A DNA stretch of 64,000 nucleotides. It comes from Sulfuricella sp. (lineage in GTDB: Bacteria; Pseudomonadota; Gammaproteobacteria; Burkholderiales; Sulfuricellaceae). The notes beneath the pieces were generated by a model. It saw nothing but the letters and a program-made list of their open reading frames with translations, had not been told where the DNA came from and made no database searches. Shown here piece after piece: positions 1 through 7,598 of the stretch. Where the stretch lies: contig JBAZID010000001.1 of assembly GCA_041651995.1 (NCBI GenBank), positions 372,001 to 436,000 of the forward strand, written 5' to 3'. The position numbers were made by a program, and so were the translations under genes. Position 1 is the stretch's first letter. Every line of letters begins with the position of its first letter.

Positions 1-504
1 CTGGACATCCAGCGTGACCTTGGCGCCGTTGGCGTCGGTAAGCAGGATCGTGCCTTGCGAATCAATGCTCATCTCGCTCCCGGCGGGGTGGTGCAGAATG
101 AATTTTTCCTGGCCGGAGGCATCGTCGAACTGCAGGCGGTGGCCGGACGGCGTCTTGAGCAGGCGCGTGGTCGGCGGCGCCAGCGCCGCCTCGGACGGCA
201 CGTCGCCGCCGGCCTGCCAGAAGGTGCCGGTCCAGATCGGATGCGACAGTTCGCCTTCCTCGAATTCCACCCACACCTGGGCACCGGCCTCGGGCACCAT
301 GAACAGCCCCTGATCGGCCAGGCCGCCAAACGGCAGGCACGGCAAGGCCCAGCCGGTGACGCTGTCGCCCAGGATCGAGGGCACGCGCAGCTTGATCCGG
401 CCCAGCTGCTCCGGATCGCTGTTGTCCACGACAAAGCCCCGGTATTTGCCGTAGTACTTGTTCTGGATCTGGCGTGCCAGTTGTTGCAGCAGTTCATCCA
501 TCAT
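1..504 (-). CDS. Contractile injection system baseplate/spike protein (gpV/VgrG-like), partial
   Basis: The reading frame is open from an ATG at 504 to the window edge (168 codons), so the C-terminus is missing. The visible part reads as a gpV/VgrG OB-fold: the segment around residues 20-45 (FVVDNSDPEQLGRIKLRVPS) is the typical start of phage baseplate assembly protein V, followed by GALPCLPF-like and WVEFEEGE motifs of the barrel. In this family the protein forms the trimeric spike under the tube. It lies 7 bases downstream of the gpD gene, which is the normal partner order in eCIS loci. Two consecutive ATG codons (504 and 501) are possible starts. Assignment to the V/VgrG family is firm. 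Whether a beta-helix, PAAR site or effector extension follows cannot be seen. Confidence 0.85.
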   Translation of the reverse strand, partial: MMDELLQQLARQIQNKYYGKYRGFVVDNSDPEQLGRIKLRVPSILGDSVTGWALPCLPFGGLADQGLFMVPEAGAQVWVEFEEGELSHPIWTGTFWQAGGDVPSEAALAPPTTRLLKTPSGHRLQFDDASGQEKFILHHPAGSEMSIDSQGTILLTDANGAKVTLDVQ

Positions 505-511
505 GATTCCT

Positions 512-1642
512 TCACAGCACCCCGGCCAGTACGCTGCCCGCCGTCGGCACGTTGTCGCCGTAGGCATTGCGCAGCAGGGTGAAGCCCTGGTTGTAGCCAT
601 CCGCCGAAAAACGGTGGTTCACGCTATCCACGTAATACGTTCCAGCCAGCCAGTCGCCCACGCCGTCCACCGCCACCGGCAGGCCCACCTGCAGCACATG
701 GCCGTACTGGGTGCCGTCGAGATCGCCCTCGGCGCGCACGCGCAGGGCATTCTCGTTGGCCTGGCGCTGGGCGCGGGCCTGTAGCTCGGATTCGTTGCGC
801 CCGCCCTGGCGGCTCATGCGCCAGGTGAAGTCGCGCAGTCCGGCACCCTGGCTCTCGGCGCTCTGCGTGCCCATGAGAGGCAGGTCTGGCGCGACCGTCT
901 GCTCGCTGACCGCGTCCCCTTCGCTGGCGGCGAGCTGCAGCATCACCCGCTCCGGCCGGTGGCCGTCCGAACGCGCCGAAAAACGGCTGCAGTGGGTGTC
1001 CGGCCCGGCATAGACCAGAACGGTTTCCTGCGGCGCCGCGCTCACCCGCAGCGGGCCGAAGTAGATCTGGCCGGCATGGAAAATCAGCTCGTAGCCATTG
1101 GCCTCGGCGCGTTCGCGCAGGAAGGCGATGTCCGTCGCGTCCTGGTTCAGCACCAGGCCGGACTGGCCGCTGCCCGAATCCGGATGGGGGGCAAGGCCGT
1201 AATCCCCGGCGATGGCGGCGAGAATCAGCAGGTCGGTCGCCGGCGCATCCGCGCCCCAGTTGCGGCGGCGCTGTTCACGGTCCAGCGCCAGCGAATCATC
1301 CTGGCATTCCACCGTGACGCTGGCCTCGCCGGCATTGCGCGGATAGTCGGCCGCCACCTCGCGCACGTAGCCGCGGAACACCTCTTCGCGGCGTGACCCG
1401 AAAGCGGCCTCGATCCTGAGCGTGGCCCAGCTCGCGAACACGCCCGCATCCTGCACCGACCAGCGGCCATGCTCGTCGCGCCGCGTCTCGAAGCGCAGCC
1501 GGGCGGTGGCAGCGGCATTGCGCGATGCCGCCACCGTCACCTCGCTGAGGAAGGGGTAAAAATCGGCGATCTCCCGGCCCATCACCGTGATGATGCATTC
1601 GGCCGGTTCGCGCTTCTTGCCGCTGAGCATGTCGAGCAGCAT
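512..1642 (-). CDS. Phage late control D-like baseplate hub protein (Pvc8/gpD family)
   Basis: This 376-residue protein matches the phage late-control gene D family (gpD; hub half of VgrG/Pvc8). Such proteins form the hub joining the tube to the spike. The visible hallmarks are an N-terminal beta-rich half that begins with a CIITVMGREI strand, the central segment with DIAFLRERAEANGYEL (about residues 170-185) that is conserved in gpD/VgrG, and a C-terminal segment DGVGDWLAGTYYVDSVNHRF shared by tail hub proteins. It follows the LysM-like gene by 3 bases and precedes the gpV gene, so hub and spike are separate proteins here and not fused as in T6SS VgrG. No signal peptide, as expected for a cytoplasmically assembled particle. 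Confidence 0.88.
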   Translation of the reverse strand: MLLDMLSGKKREPAECIITVMGREIADFYPFLSEVTVAASRNAAATARLRFETRRDEHGRWSVQDAGVFASWATLRIEAAFGSRREEVFRGYVREVAADYPRNAGEASVTVECQDDSLALDREQRRRNWGADAPATDLLILAAIAGDYGLAPHPDSGSGQSGLVLNQDATDIAFLRERAEANGYELIFHAGQIYFGPLRVSAAPQETVLVYAGPDTHCSRFSARSDGHRPERVMLQLAASEGDAVSEQTVAPDLPLMGTQSAESQGAGLRDFTWRMSRQGGRNESELQARAQRQANENALRVRAEGDLDGTQYGHVLQVGLPVAVDGVGDWLAGTYYVDSVNHRFSADGYNQGFTLLRNAYGDNVPTAGSVLAGVL

Positions 1643-1645
1643 CGG

Positions 1646-1933
1646 CTACTCCCTCGCGCGCGGAATCAGGATGATCCGGCCCACCTGCTCCTCGGCCAGC
1701 AGCATGGCCGCATGGGCGAATTCCGGATTGGCATCGGCAATGCGCCACCACAGCCGGTCATCGTTGTAGTAGTGGCGCGCCAGGTGATCGAGGCGGTCGC
1801 CGCTCTTGACCACATGCTCGACCACGCCGCTTGCCGCGCCGATGACGCGCGGCCGCACGCCGGGAAAACGGCTGCCATCCTCGCCAGCCTCGAACGCCCT
1901 GGCATTTTCATAACGCGAGCCTTTGAGAAACAT
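1646..1933 (-). CDS. LysM-like tail protein X homologue
   Basis: A 95-residue protein whose C-terminal half (about residues 37-92) resembles a LysM/tail protein X domain: VVKSGDRLDHLARHYYNDDRLWWRIADAN is the conserved pattern (long motif, only its key residues V-G-D-L-A-Y-D-W-I-A-N matter), ending in IILIP. In contractile systems such small LysM proteins sit at the baseplate hub and help join the tube to the spike. It is encoded directly after the Pvc7-like gene with no gap (start at 1933, previous stop at 1934) and before gpD, the usual eCIS position. Peptidoglycan binding is not implied by the fold alone. Confidence 0.8.
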   Translation of the reverse strand: MFLKGSRYENARAFEAGEDGSRFPGVRPRVIGAASGVVEHVVKSGDRLDHLARHYYNDDRLWWRIADANPEFAHAAMLLAEEQVGRIILIPRARE

Positions 1934-2578
1934 CTAGAACCCTCCTCCTATCGCCGTAGCGATGGTATTCCCGGTATTCAGGGCCGCCATCGCCAACTGG
2001 CGCACCTTCTCCGTCTTGAAGAAGGGATTGTTGCCCTCGATCACCTGCATGGTGAGCGACACGTTGGCGCGGTAGGGCACCAGCGACGGCAGGTGCGCGT
2101 TTTCTTCCACCCGCACGCTGGTGAGAAATACCGGCAGGATGTGCGTGCCCCACACGAACAGCAGCACCGAGGCCGATTCGTCGCGCTGGAAGGCGCGCCC
2201 GCCGCCCAGGCCCAGGCTGGACAGCATCTGCAATCCCCCCGGCCCCTGCGACTTGGGTTCGAGCATGGAGCGCAGGGTCGCCAGTTCCGGCTCGATGCCG
2301 ACCGTCTCGGCCATGCCGCCTTCCATCAGGCGGTCGGTGGCATCGATGAGAATCTCGATGCTGAATGTCTCGGGCTGCACCGTGACCCCCTGCGAGGCGC
2401 GGGGTGTTTCGGTCGGCAGAAAGAAATCGTAGCCGCCGCGCGTGCCCGGCGCATTGCCGCTGCGCAGCTGGATGGTGCGGGTGCGCGACAGGGTCCTGGG
2501 ATTGAAATCGAACACCAGCGCCAGCGGCGGCAGCGACAGGCCATATTCCACCAGCGCCGCCTTGCTCACCTTCAGCAT
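1934..2578 (-). CDS. CIS tube-domain baseplate protein (Pvc7/Afp7-like)
   Basis: A 214-residue protein with the N-terminal pattern of the contractile-injection-system tube domain (CIS_tube, as in Afp7/Pvc7): PPLALVFDFNPRTLSRTRT near residues 17-35, where PxxLxFxFNPxxLxRxR is the family signature. These proteins adapt the six-fold tube to the baseplate. The middle region (about 110-130) is glycine-rich, then a beta segment FVWGTHILPVFLTSV follows, a sequence type that recurs in tail-tube adaptor proteins. The start at 2578 overlaps the end of the upstream 84-residue gene by 7 bases. Family assignment is good. The exact ring position in this particle is inferred from Afp/PVC. Confidence 0.82.
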   Translation of the reverse strand: MLKVSKAALVEYGLSLPPLALVFDFNPRTLSRTRTIQLRSGNAPGTRGGYDFFLPTETPRASQGVTVQPETFSIEILIDATDRLMEGGMAETVGIEPELATLRSMLEPKSQGPGGLQMLSSLGLGGGRAFQRDESASVLLFVWGTHILPVFLTSVRVEENAHLPSLVPYRANVSLTMQVIEGNNPFFKTEKVRQLAMAALNTGNTIATAIGGGF

Positions 2579-2826
2579 GATTCCCCCCCCTGCCTCGCGA
2601 TTTGCCCCTGCACCGCCACCGCCAGATGGCGCGCGATCTGCTGGTCGCTCCAGGCCGGCTGCACGCTCTGCGCCGGGAGATTCACCTGCGACACGTTCAA
2701 GCTGCCGCTCCAGGGCAGGCGGGCGAGTTCATCTCCCAGGCGGCGGGCGATGGCATCGGCGCGATGTTCCAGGCCGGGCGGCAATTGCAGGCGGATGCGG
2801 TCGATGGTGAGATTCATGAATTCCAT
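2572..2826 (-). CDS. Small eCIS-locus protein of unknown function
   Basis: An 84-residue protein between the AAA+ ATPase and the Pvc7-like gene. I chose the ATG at 2826 because GGAGG precedes it by 4 bases; a second in-frame ATG at 2817 overlaps the ATPase stop in an ATGA and could be used instead. The sequence begins MEFMNLTIDRIRLQLP and has an amphipathic N-terminal half (RADAIARRLGDELARL). There is no recognisable domain, signal peptide or membrane helix. Tight overlap with both neighbours says it is translated with the particle genes. Short proteins of this type occur in eCIS loci at this position, but I cannot name a role. Confidence 0.65.
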   Translation of the reverse strand: MEFMNLTIDRIRLQLPPGLEHRADAIARRLGDELARLPWSGSLNVSQVNLPAQSVQPAWSDQQIARHLAVAVQGQIARQGGESC

Positions 2827-4160
2827 GTCGCCTCCTCGGGCAGCCAAGGCGCCAGGGCGCCCAGGTCCGCAGGGTTGAGTTCGCGCCCGTCCTTGGCCAG
2901 CTCGCGCCACACCGCCAGGGCGATCTCGGGCAAGCCGATCGGCCGCTGCGTGCCCGCGGCGACAAACGCGGCATGCAGGGCGGCGTTGCGGATCGAGCCG
3001 CCGGTCAGGCTCAGCGCCGCCCCGAGAAACAGCGGGTCGACATCGGGCAGGCGCGGCGCGCGCGGCGGCAGCAGGTGGGACCACAGCAGCGCGCGGCCAG
3101 CCGCATCCGGGCGCGGGAATTCCACCACCACCTGGAAGCGGCGCATGAAGGCGGGGTCGATGTTCTGGCGCAGATTGGTGGTGAGGATTACTGGCCCCTG
3201 GTGCGCCTCGATACGCGCCAGCAGGTGGCTCACCTCCATGTTGGCGTAGCGGTCGCGCGCATCCTTGATCTCGGCGCGCTGGCCGAACAGGCTGTCGGCC
3301 TCGTCGAACTGCAACACCAGCGCCTTGCCATGAGCCGCATCGAACAGGCGATTGAGGTTCTTTTCCGTCTCGCCGATGTATTTGCTCACCAGCCGCCCCA
3401 GATCGACGCGGTACAGCGGCCAGCCCAGCTGGTTGGCGATCACCGCCGCGGCGAATGTCTTGCCCGTGCCGGAGGGGCCGCAGAACAGCGCCAGCGGCCC
3501 GCCGCCGACGTCCCCGCCCCACTGGCGGCCAACGGTGTCGCGCTGCTCGATCCAGTAGAGGAATTCATGCAGCTGGACCATCACCTCGGCCGGCAGGATG
3601 AGGTCCTCCCAGCGCGCCGCCTGCCATACCCGCGTGGCGCCGGGCGGCGCCGCTTGCGGCTCAGGCCAGCCCATCAGGCGTGCGGTCATGCCGGGCCCGG
3701 CCATGAGCGCGGCGTACCACCCCTGCCCCTCGCTACGGATCACATGCGCCCGGCGCAAGGGTGAGCTTTCTTCGAGCCAGCCCAGCAAATCACGGGTTTC
3801 GTCCTCGTCCAGCGCCAGCAGTTCGCGCACCAGGGCCACGCTGGGATAACTGTGCTGGGTTCCCGCCTGCAATTGCTGGTACAGCCAGCCGATGCGGGGT
3901 TCGATCTCCGGCCCCAGGACCAGCGCCGCCAGGTCGTAGGCCAGCGGCTCCCATTCCTCGCTCGCCAGGGCGCGCCAGGGCGAATGCGCATGGCGGCGCA
4001 GCCGCTCCACCTCGCCCTGCAGCTGTTTCAGGCGCTCCAGCAGGGCTTCCGTCAGCGCCTTGCCCTGACGTTCCTGGCCCAGGCTGTAGGCCAGCAGCTC
4101 GATCCGCTCCCACTCGGGGCGCAGACTGGGCAGGGCGAGTTGTTCGACGACGGCGTTCAT
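2814..4160 (-). CDS. AAA+ ATPase of the contractile injection system (Pvc15/Afp15-like)
   Basis: A 448-residue protein. The reading frame is open further upstream, but the ATG at 4160 is the sensible start because it forms an ATGA overlap with the stop of the DUF4255 gene. The C-terminal half is an AAA+ module: Walker A GPSGTGKT (about residue 225), Walker B VLQFDEADSLFG (about 282), a sensor-1 asparagine in LTTNLRQN and an arginine-finger region MRRFQVVVEFP. The N-terminal 200 residues are helical and lack a known domain. In eCIS loci an ATPase of this kind is a constant component; a role in particle assembly or disassembly is proposed for the family but not settled. Conserved motifs appear intact. 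Confidence 0.9.
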   Translation of the reverse strand: MNAVVEQLALPSLRPEWERIELLAYSLGQERQGKALTEALLERLKQLQGEVERLRRHAHSPWRALASEEWEPLAYDLAALVLGPEIEPRIGWLYQQLQAGTQHSYPSVALVRELLALDEDETRDLLGWLEESSPLRRAHVIRSEGQGWYAALMAGPGMTARLMGWPEPQAAPPGATRVWQAARWEDLILPAEVMVQLHEFLYWIEQRDTVGRQWGGDVGGGPLALFCGPSGTGKTFAAAVIANQLGWPLYRVDLGRLVSKYIGETEKNLNRLFDAAHGKALVLQFDEADSLFGQRAEIKDARDRYANMEVSHLLARIEAHQGPVILTTNLRQNIDPAFMRRFQVVVEFPRPDAAGRALLWSHLLPPRAPRLPDVDPLFLGAALSLTGGSIRNAALHAAFVAAGTQRPIGLPEIALAVWRELAKDGRELNPADLGALAPWLPEEATWNS

Positions 4161-5182
4161 GATTGATACAGATTGATCAGCACGGGGTTGCTGCGCACGG
4201 TGAGATTGGCGCCGTCGCTGCCGCGCACATAGCTGCGCTCGGCATAAAGCACCGCCTGGCCGGTGTGATTGTTGAACGGCAGGGCGACCGGGTGGGTCGT
4301 GGCGGTTGCGGCCTGTGCCGGGTCGAGCATTTCGCCGCTCGCGCTGGCATTCACCTCTGCGCCATTGACAGCCCAGCCGCTGCCGCTGTCCCAAGTCTCC
4401 CAGCGCAGCGTCACCGCGCTGCCCGCCGGCCCCGCGATCCATACCCGGGGCGTAAAGCCCGCCAGCGCCGGGCTGCCCAGGGCAAAGCTCAGGCTCTCCA
4501 CGCAGCGGCCCTGATAGACCAGGCAGATCGAAGGCACCCAGTCTTCCAGCACGCCATTGACGCGGCGTGCTGCAACTTCCGGCTCCCACACCTGCCCGTC
4601 GGCGCTGAAGGGCGCGTGGCGCGCATCCATGTTGCCGTACACCTGGGCGCCGGTGCTACCCACCAGCGGGCTGCCGCTATCGCGCTGATGCGGGATGATC
4701 GGCGCCAGCGACAGCTCGTATGCAACCGACGGCCGCAGCGCCACATCGCCCTGCGTGCCCCACAGGTGGTTGAGGTCGTCCAGGCCGATGGGGTTGTGCA
4801 GCACTTCCATGCGCACCTGCTCGCCCTCCAGGTTCAGGACGCCCATCAGCGGCTGCTCGTGAAAAATGCGCACCACTTCTCCGATCAGGCGCATGTCGTT
4901 CTCTCCCGCGCTGACCTGATTCTCGGCACGGCCAAAGGCGGTGATGAGGCAATACATGCGCATGCGCCAGATTTCATCGGGTGCGGCAACATTGAACATG
5001 CCGGCGGGTTCGATGCGGTAGAAAAACAGGTTGAGCCGATGATCGTTCGCCGACGCCTGGGCCGCCGATGCCGGGTTGCCGATCAGGACCCGGATGTTGT
5101 TGGAGTTGGCATTCATGGCCGTTGCCAGGAAGTCGGCAATGCTGCGGCAGACGCGCGAGAGGGTAGATTGAGGCAGGGCCAT
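4157..5182 (-). CDS. DUF4255 / Pvc16-type tail terminator protein
   Basis: A 341-residue protein whose first about 180 residues match the Pvc16 N-terminal domain (DUF4255): start with SRVCRSIADFLA, then HRLNLFFYRIEPAGMFNV and a later LMGVLNLEG. In Afp and PVC this protein caps the distal end of the tube and sheath and so sets particle length. The C-terminal 150 residues are beta-rich (IWIAGPAGSAVTLRWETW and similar) and look like an immunoglobulin-like or carbohydrate-binding-like addition; this part is longer than the minimal terminator and could face outward. It is coupled by ATGA to the ATPase gene. The N-terminal assignment is firm; the function of the C-terminal domain is inference. Confidence 0.85.
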   Translation of the reverse strand: MALPQSTLSRVCRSIADFLATAMNANSNNIRVLIGNPASAAQASANDHRLNLFFYRIEPAGMFNVAAPDEIWRMRMYCLITAFGRAENQVSAGENDMRLIGEVVRIFHEQPLMGVLNLEGEQVRMEVLHNPIGLDDLNHLWGTQGDVALRPSVAYELSLAPIIPHQRDSGSPLVGSTGAQVYGNMDARHAPFSADGQVWEPEVAARRVNGVLEDWVPSICLVYQGRCVESLSFALGSPALAGFTPRVWIAGPAGSAVTLRWETWDSGSGWAVNGAEVNASASGEMLDPAQAATATTHPVALPFNNHTGQAVLYAERSYVRGSDGANLTVRSNPVLINLYQS

Positions 5183-5185
5183 CGC

Positions 5186-6106
5186 TCACAATCTCCGCAA
5201 ATAGTGGCGGCTGGCAAGGTCCGCGGACGCAGGCGGCTGTAGTGGCCGTGCCGCCTGCTCGGGCGCCAGCACCACGATATCGATATGGCCGATATGCACC
5301 TGGGGTCCGGTATTCAAGGTTGCACCCTGGCCCGGCCCGGGGCGCCGCGCAGGCGAGACGTCCATTGCCGCTGGCGCAGGCGTCACTGGACGCGACTCGA
5401 CGCTGCCCTGAATCGCGGCTTCCTGCTGTGCCAGCGTGGAATATTCTGCAATGTCTGGTGATGATGCCGCCTCTGTTGCCACTCGACTTACAGGTGCGGC
5501 AGCAACCGCCTCAACTCCGGCAGCGGCGCGTTGTGGCGCAACAAGCTGCAAATCCATTCCTTCCGGCTGCCGCGGCATTGCGACTTGCCGCTGTTCCTGC
5601 TCAAGGGGTCCGTCTCCGGCCTTCACGGCCAGATCCGGTACAGCCACGATGCCACTGCCAGGAGCCGGCCTCTGCGTCGGGGCGCTTGCATCGGCCATGG
5701 CAAACCCTGCTGGCTCAGCCTCGATATGTACCTGCGGGTTCTGGGGCTCGATGCATGGCACGGTCTTTTTTCCGCCCGTGGCAAGGATAGCCACGGAAGT
5801 TAATGAATCCGGTTCTGCAACCCTGCCGCGAGCCGCTACAACCGCCTCTCTCCCGCTCCGGCCGGAATCAGGTATCGCTGGCGGCTGGACGGCGCCATCC
5901 GGATTCCGGGCCCCATGGCTCGCATCAGGCCGCGGCGCAGCGGCCATCTCTTCAGCCTGATATTGCGGGTGCGCTTCAGTCACAACATGGCCGGGATCAT
6001 CAAGCGAATGTTCCAGAACATTCTCTCCCCCTGGCCCGGAACCGGGCCGGAATGCCGCCGTGGGTGCCCGCTGCGCGTCGCTGATGATGTCGCTGAAAAA
6101 TCCCAT
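5186..6106 (-). CDS. Disordered eCIS-associated protein with C-terminal IGHIDIVVL motif
   Basis: A 306-residue, proline- and alanine-rich protein with almost no predicted order (AAAP, PAPAAM, RRPGPGQG stretches). Only two parts look constrained: the N-terminal MGFFSDIISDA and the C-terminal VHIGHIDIVVLAPEQ about 35 residues from the end. From memory, many eCIS loci carry a disordered protein ending in a similar IxIGxIxVxxx motif just upstream of the DUF4255 gene, as here (3 bases between them). I know of no experimental function. It could be a tether, a scaffold or a cargo adaptor. The reading frame is supported by its tight fit between neighbours and by the terminal motif, not by domain similarity. 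Confidence 0.65.
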   Translation of the reverse strand: MGFFSDIISDAQRAPTAAFRPGSGPGGENVLEHSLDDPGHVVTEAHPQYQAEEMAAAPRPDASHGARNPDGAVQPPAIPDSGRSGREAVVAARGRVAEPDSLTSVAILATGGKKTVPCIEPQNPQVHIEAEPAGFAMADASAPTQRPAPGSGIVAVPDLAVKAGDGPLEQEQRQVAMPRQPEGMDLQLVAPQRAAAGVEAVAAAPVSRVATEAASSPDIAEYSTLAQQEAAIQGSVESRPVTPAPAAMDVSPARRPGPGQGATLNTGPQVHIGHIDIVVLAPEQAARPLQPPASADLASRHYLRRL

Positions 6107-6115
6107 GCTGTTCCC

Positions 6116-6919
6116 CTACTGCGTCATGCCGCGGCTGCGGTCGATCAGCGCCAGATAACGCTGGCGGCGCCAGCGCGGCAGGGCGAGAATTTCGGCCTCG
6201 CTCCAGTGATAGCGCGACGCCAGGCGATGGACATCAGCGAACAGATCCTGGCTGACGCGGCTGAGGCAGAAATACGGATCGATGCCTACCCGGTTGTTGG
6301 CGCCACACTCCGGACACGGCGCCATGACCTCGGTGGCGATTTCGGGAGCAACCGATTCCAGCGCCGCTTCAATGGCCGCCACCTGACCGGCGTTCAATTC
6401 AAGCGAGGAGAGATTGCCGCCATCCCAGGCTGTCACGCAGCGTTTCGCCAGGGTTTGCCGCGCCAGCTGCAGGCCGGCAATTCCCAGCACGACGCGCTGG
6501 TCCATGCCGTTGGGCACGCGCAGGGTCAGCATGCCCTGAGCGGTGCTGATATGCGCGCCGGGGAAGCCGCTGCCTGCCTCTTTGACCGGCAATTGGGCGT
6601 AATTCAGCGGGAAGTCGAAAGACTCGCCGCAGTGGCGGCAACTCGCCGTCAGCCAGACCTGATCCAGGCCCAGCACTCCCGCCAGCCGCGTCATCAGGAA
6701 CTGGCGATCGCCCACGCTCATGCCGTCGATCACGGCGGTATCGGGCAGCCGTCCGCCGACATGCGCCAACGTCGCCTGCAAGGCCAGCGTCACCTGGCCG
6801 GGCAGGTCGCGCGCGCGCGCCACCGCCTCCGCCAGGCCCATCTCGACCTCACCGGTCAGCGGGCGAAAATCATAATCACGGCGGAGGCTGTCCTGGTACT
6901 GTACGCCTCCCGGAAGCAT
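6116..6919 (-). CDS. Baseplate-type protein with two CxxC zinc-like motifs
   Basis: A 267-residue protein that starts at the base where the tube gene ends (shared base 6919). Two CxxC pairs are visible, CRHCGESF (about residue 92) and CPECGANN (about residue 203), which could bind one zinc ion together. The C-terminus LPRWRRQRYLALIDR resembles that of phage T4-type baseplate hub assembly proteins (gp26/gp28-like), which usually lie downstream of the tube gene. I therefore suggest a baseplate assembly role. That is inference from position and layout; I do not recognise the family with certainty. The central HISTAQGMLTLRVPNGMDQ segment is typical of this group of tail proteins. Confidence 0.6.
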   Translation of the reverse strand: MLPGGVQYQDSLRRDYDFRPLTGEVEMGLAEAVARARDLPGQVTLALQATLAHVGGRLPDTAVIDGMSVGDRQFLMTRLAGVLGLDQVWLTASCRHCGESFDFPLNYAQLPVKEAGSGFPGAHISTAQGMLTLRVPNGMDQRVVLGIAGLQLARQTLAKRCVTAWDGGNLSSLELNAGQVAAIEAALESVAPEIATEVMAPCPECGANNRVGIDPYFCLSRVSQDLFADVHRLASRYHWSEAEILALPRWRRQRYLALIDRSRGMTQ

Positions 6920-7428
6920 TACGACTCAACCGGTTCCGGCACGGAGGTATCGCGCTCCCAGCCCTCGTGCTGCAGCGTGAGCGTCTGGATGCCGACCGTG
7001 TTCATGCTGGTGGCGTTCAGCTCCGGCAGCGCCTGGTAGTCCGATACCCAGGCGCGGTACAGCTTGTAGGAGATCGCCACCTGGCCCTGCAGATTGAGCA
7101 CATTGATGACAATATCCTTGCGGTAGTTCTTGAGCGACATCCCGGCATCGCCCTGAATGCTGTTCACCAGATTGGCCCATTTCTCGAAAACCGGGTCGTG
7201 GGTCAGGCCCTGCTCCAGCGTTACCGCTTCGTAGCTGGTGCCGCCGGGCATGATGCGCTCGTGCGAGGGATCACCCGCGCTGCGCCATTTGACCGCCTCG
7301 GTCTTTTTCTTGAGCGCGCCCATCTTGGTCAGACCGGCGACGGGACGGCCATCGATGATGACCTGAAACTTGAAGGTACGGTACGGATCGTAACGGTGGG
7401 TGTTAACCGGAAATGTCGGTGCGGCCAT
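6919..7428 (-). CDS. Contractile injection system inner tube protein (gp19/Hcp-like)
   Basis: A 169-residue tube protein of the T4 gp19/Afp1 family. Diagnostic segments are PYRTFKFQVIIDGRPVAGLTKM at the start (key residues FxFxVxxDGxxxxGxxxM), the central KWANLVNSI, YRKDIVINVL, and the C-terminal MNTVGIQTLTLQHEGWER that matches the conserved tube-protein ending. It polymerises into the inner tube that is driven into the target. The start has a strong AAGGAGGAG ribosome-binding site. There is one tube and one sheath gene in this stretch, whereas Afp and PVC carry several paralogues of each; others may lie outside the window. About 170 bases separate it from the sheath gene, so a processing or attenuation point could be there. 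Confidence 0.92.
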   Translation of the reverse strand: MAAPTFPVNTHRYDPYRTFKFQVIIDGRPVAGLTKMGALKKKTEAVKWRSAGDPSHERIMPGGTSYEAVTLEQGLTHDPVFEKWANLVNSIQGDAGMSLKNYRKDIVINVLNLQGQVAISYKLYRAWVSDYQALPELNATSMNTVGIQTLTLQHEGWERDTSVPEPVES

Positions 7429-7598
7429 GTTTCTTCTCCTCCTTGACTTGAATTCGTCCTCTTGCCCCCTCTTCCATCAGGAAAAGGGCTGGGGATGAAG
7501 GGGGGCACACTGCAAAAGCATGCGGCCCCCTCACGCTGTCTCTCTCGACTGGAGAGGGACGCCCTGGCACAGAACGGCGGCCTGGTTGTCCAGGGTGA

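Noticed and set aside
2572..3522. Upstream extension (to 3522) of the frame of the 84-residue eCIS protein
   Set aside because: It runs inside the AAA+ ATPase gene in another frame; only the last 84 codons lie at a proper start with a ribosome-binding site.
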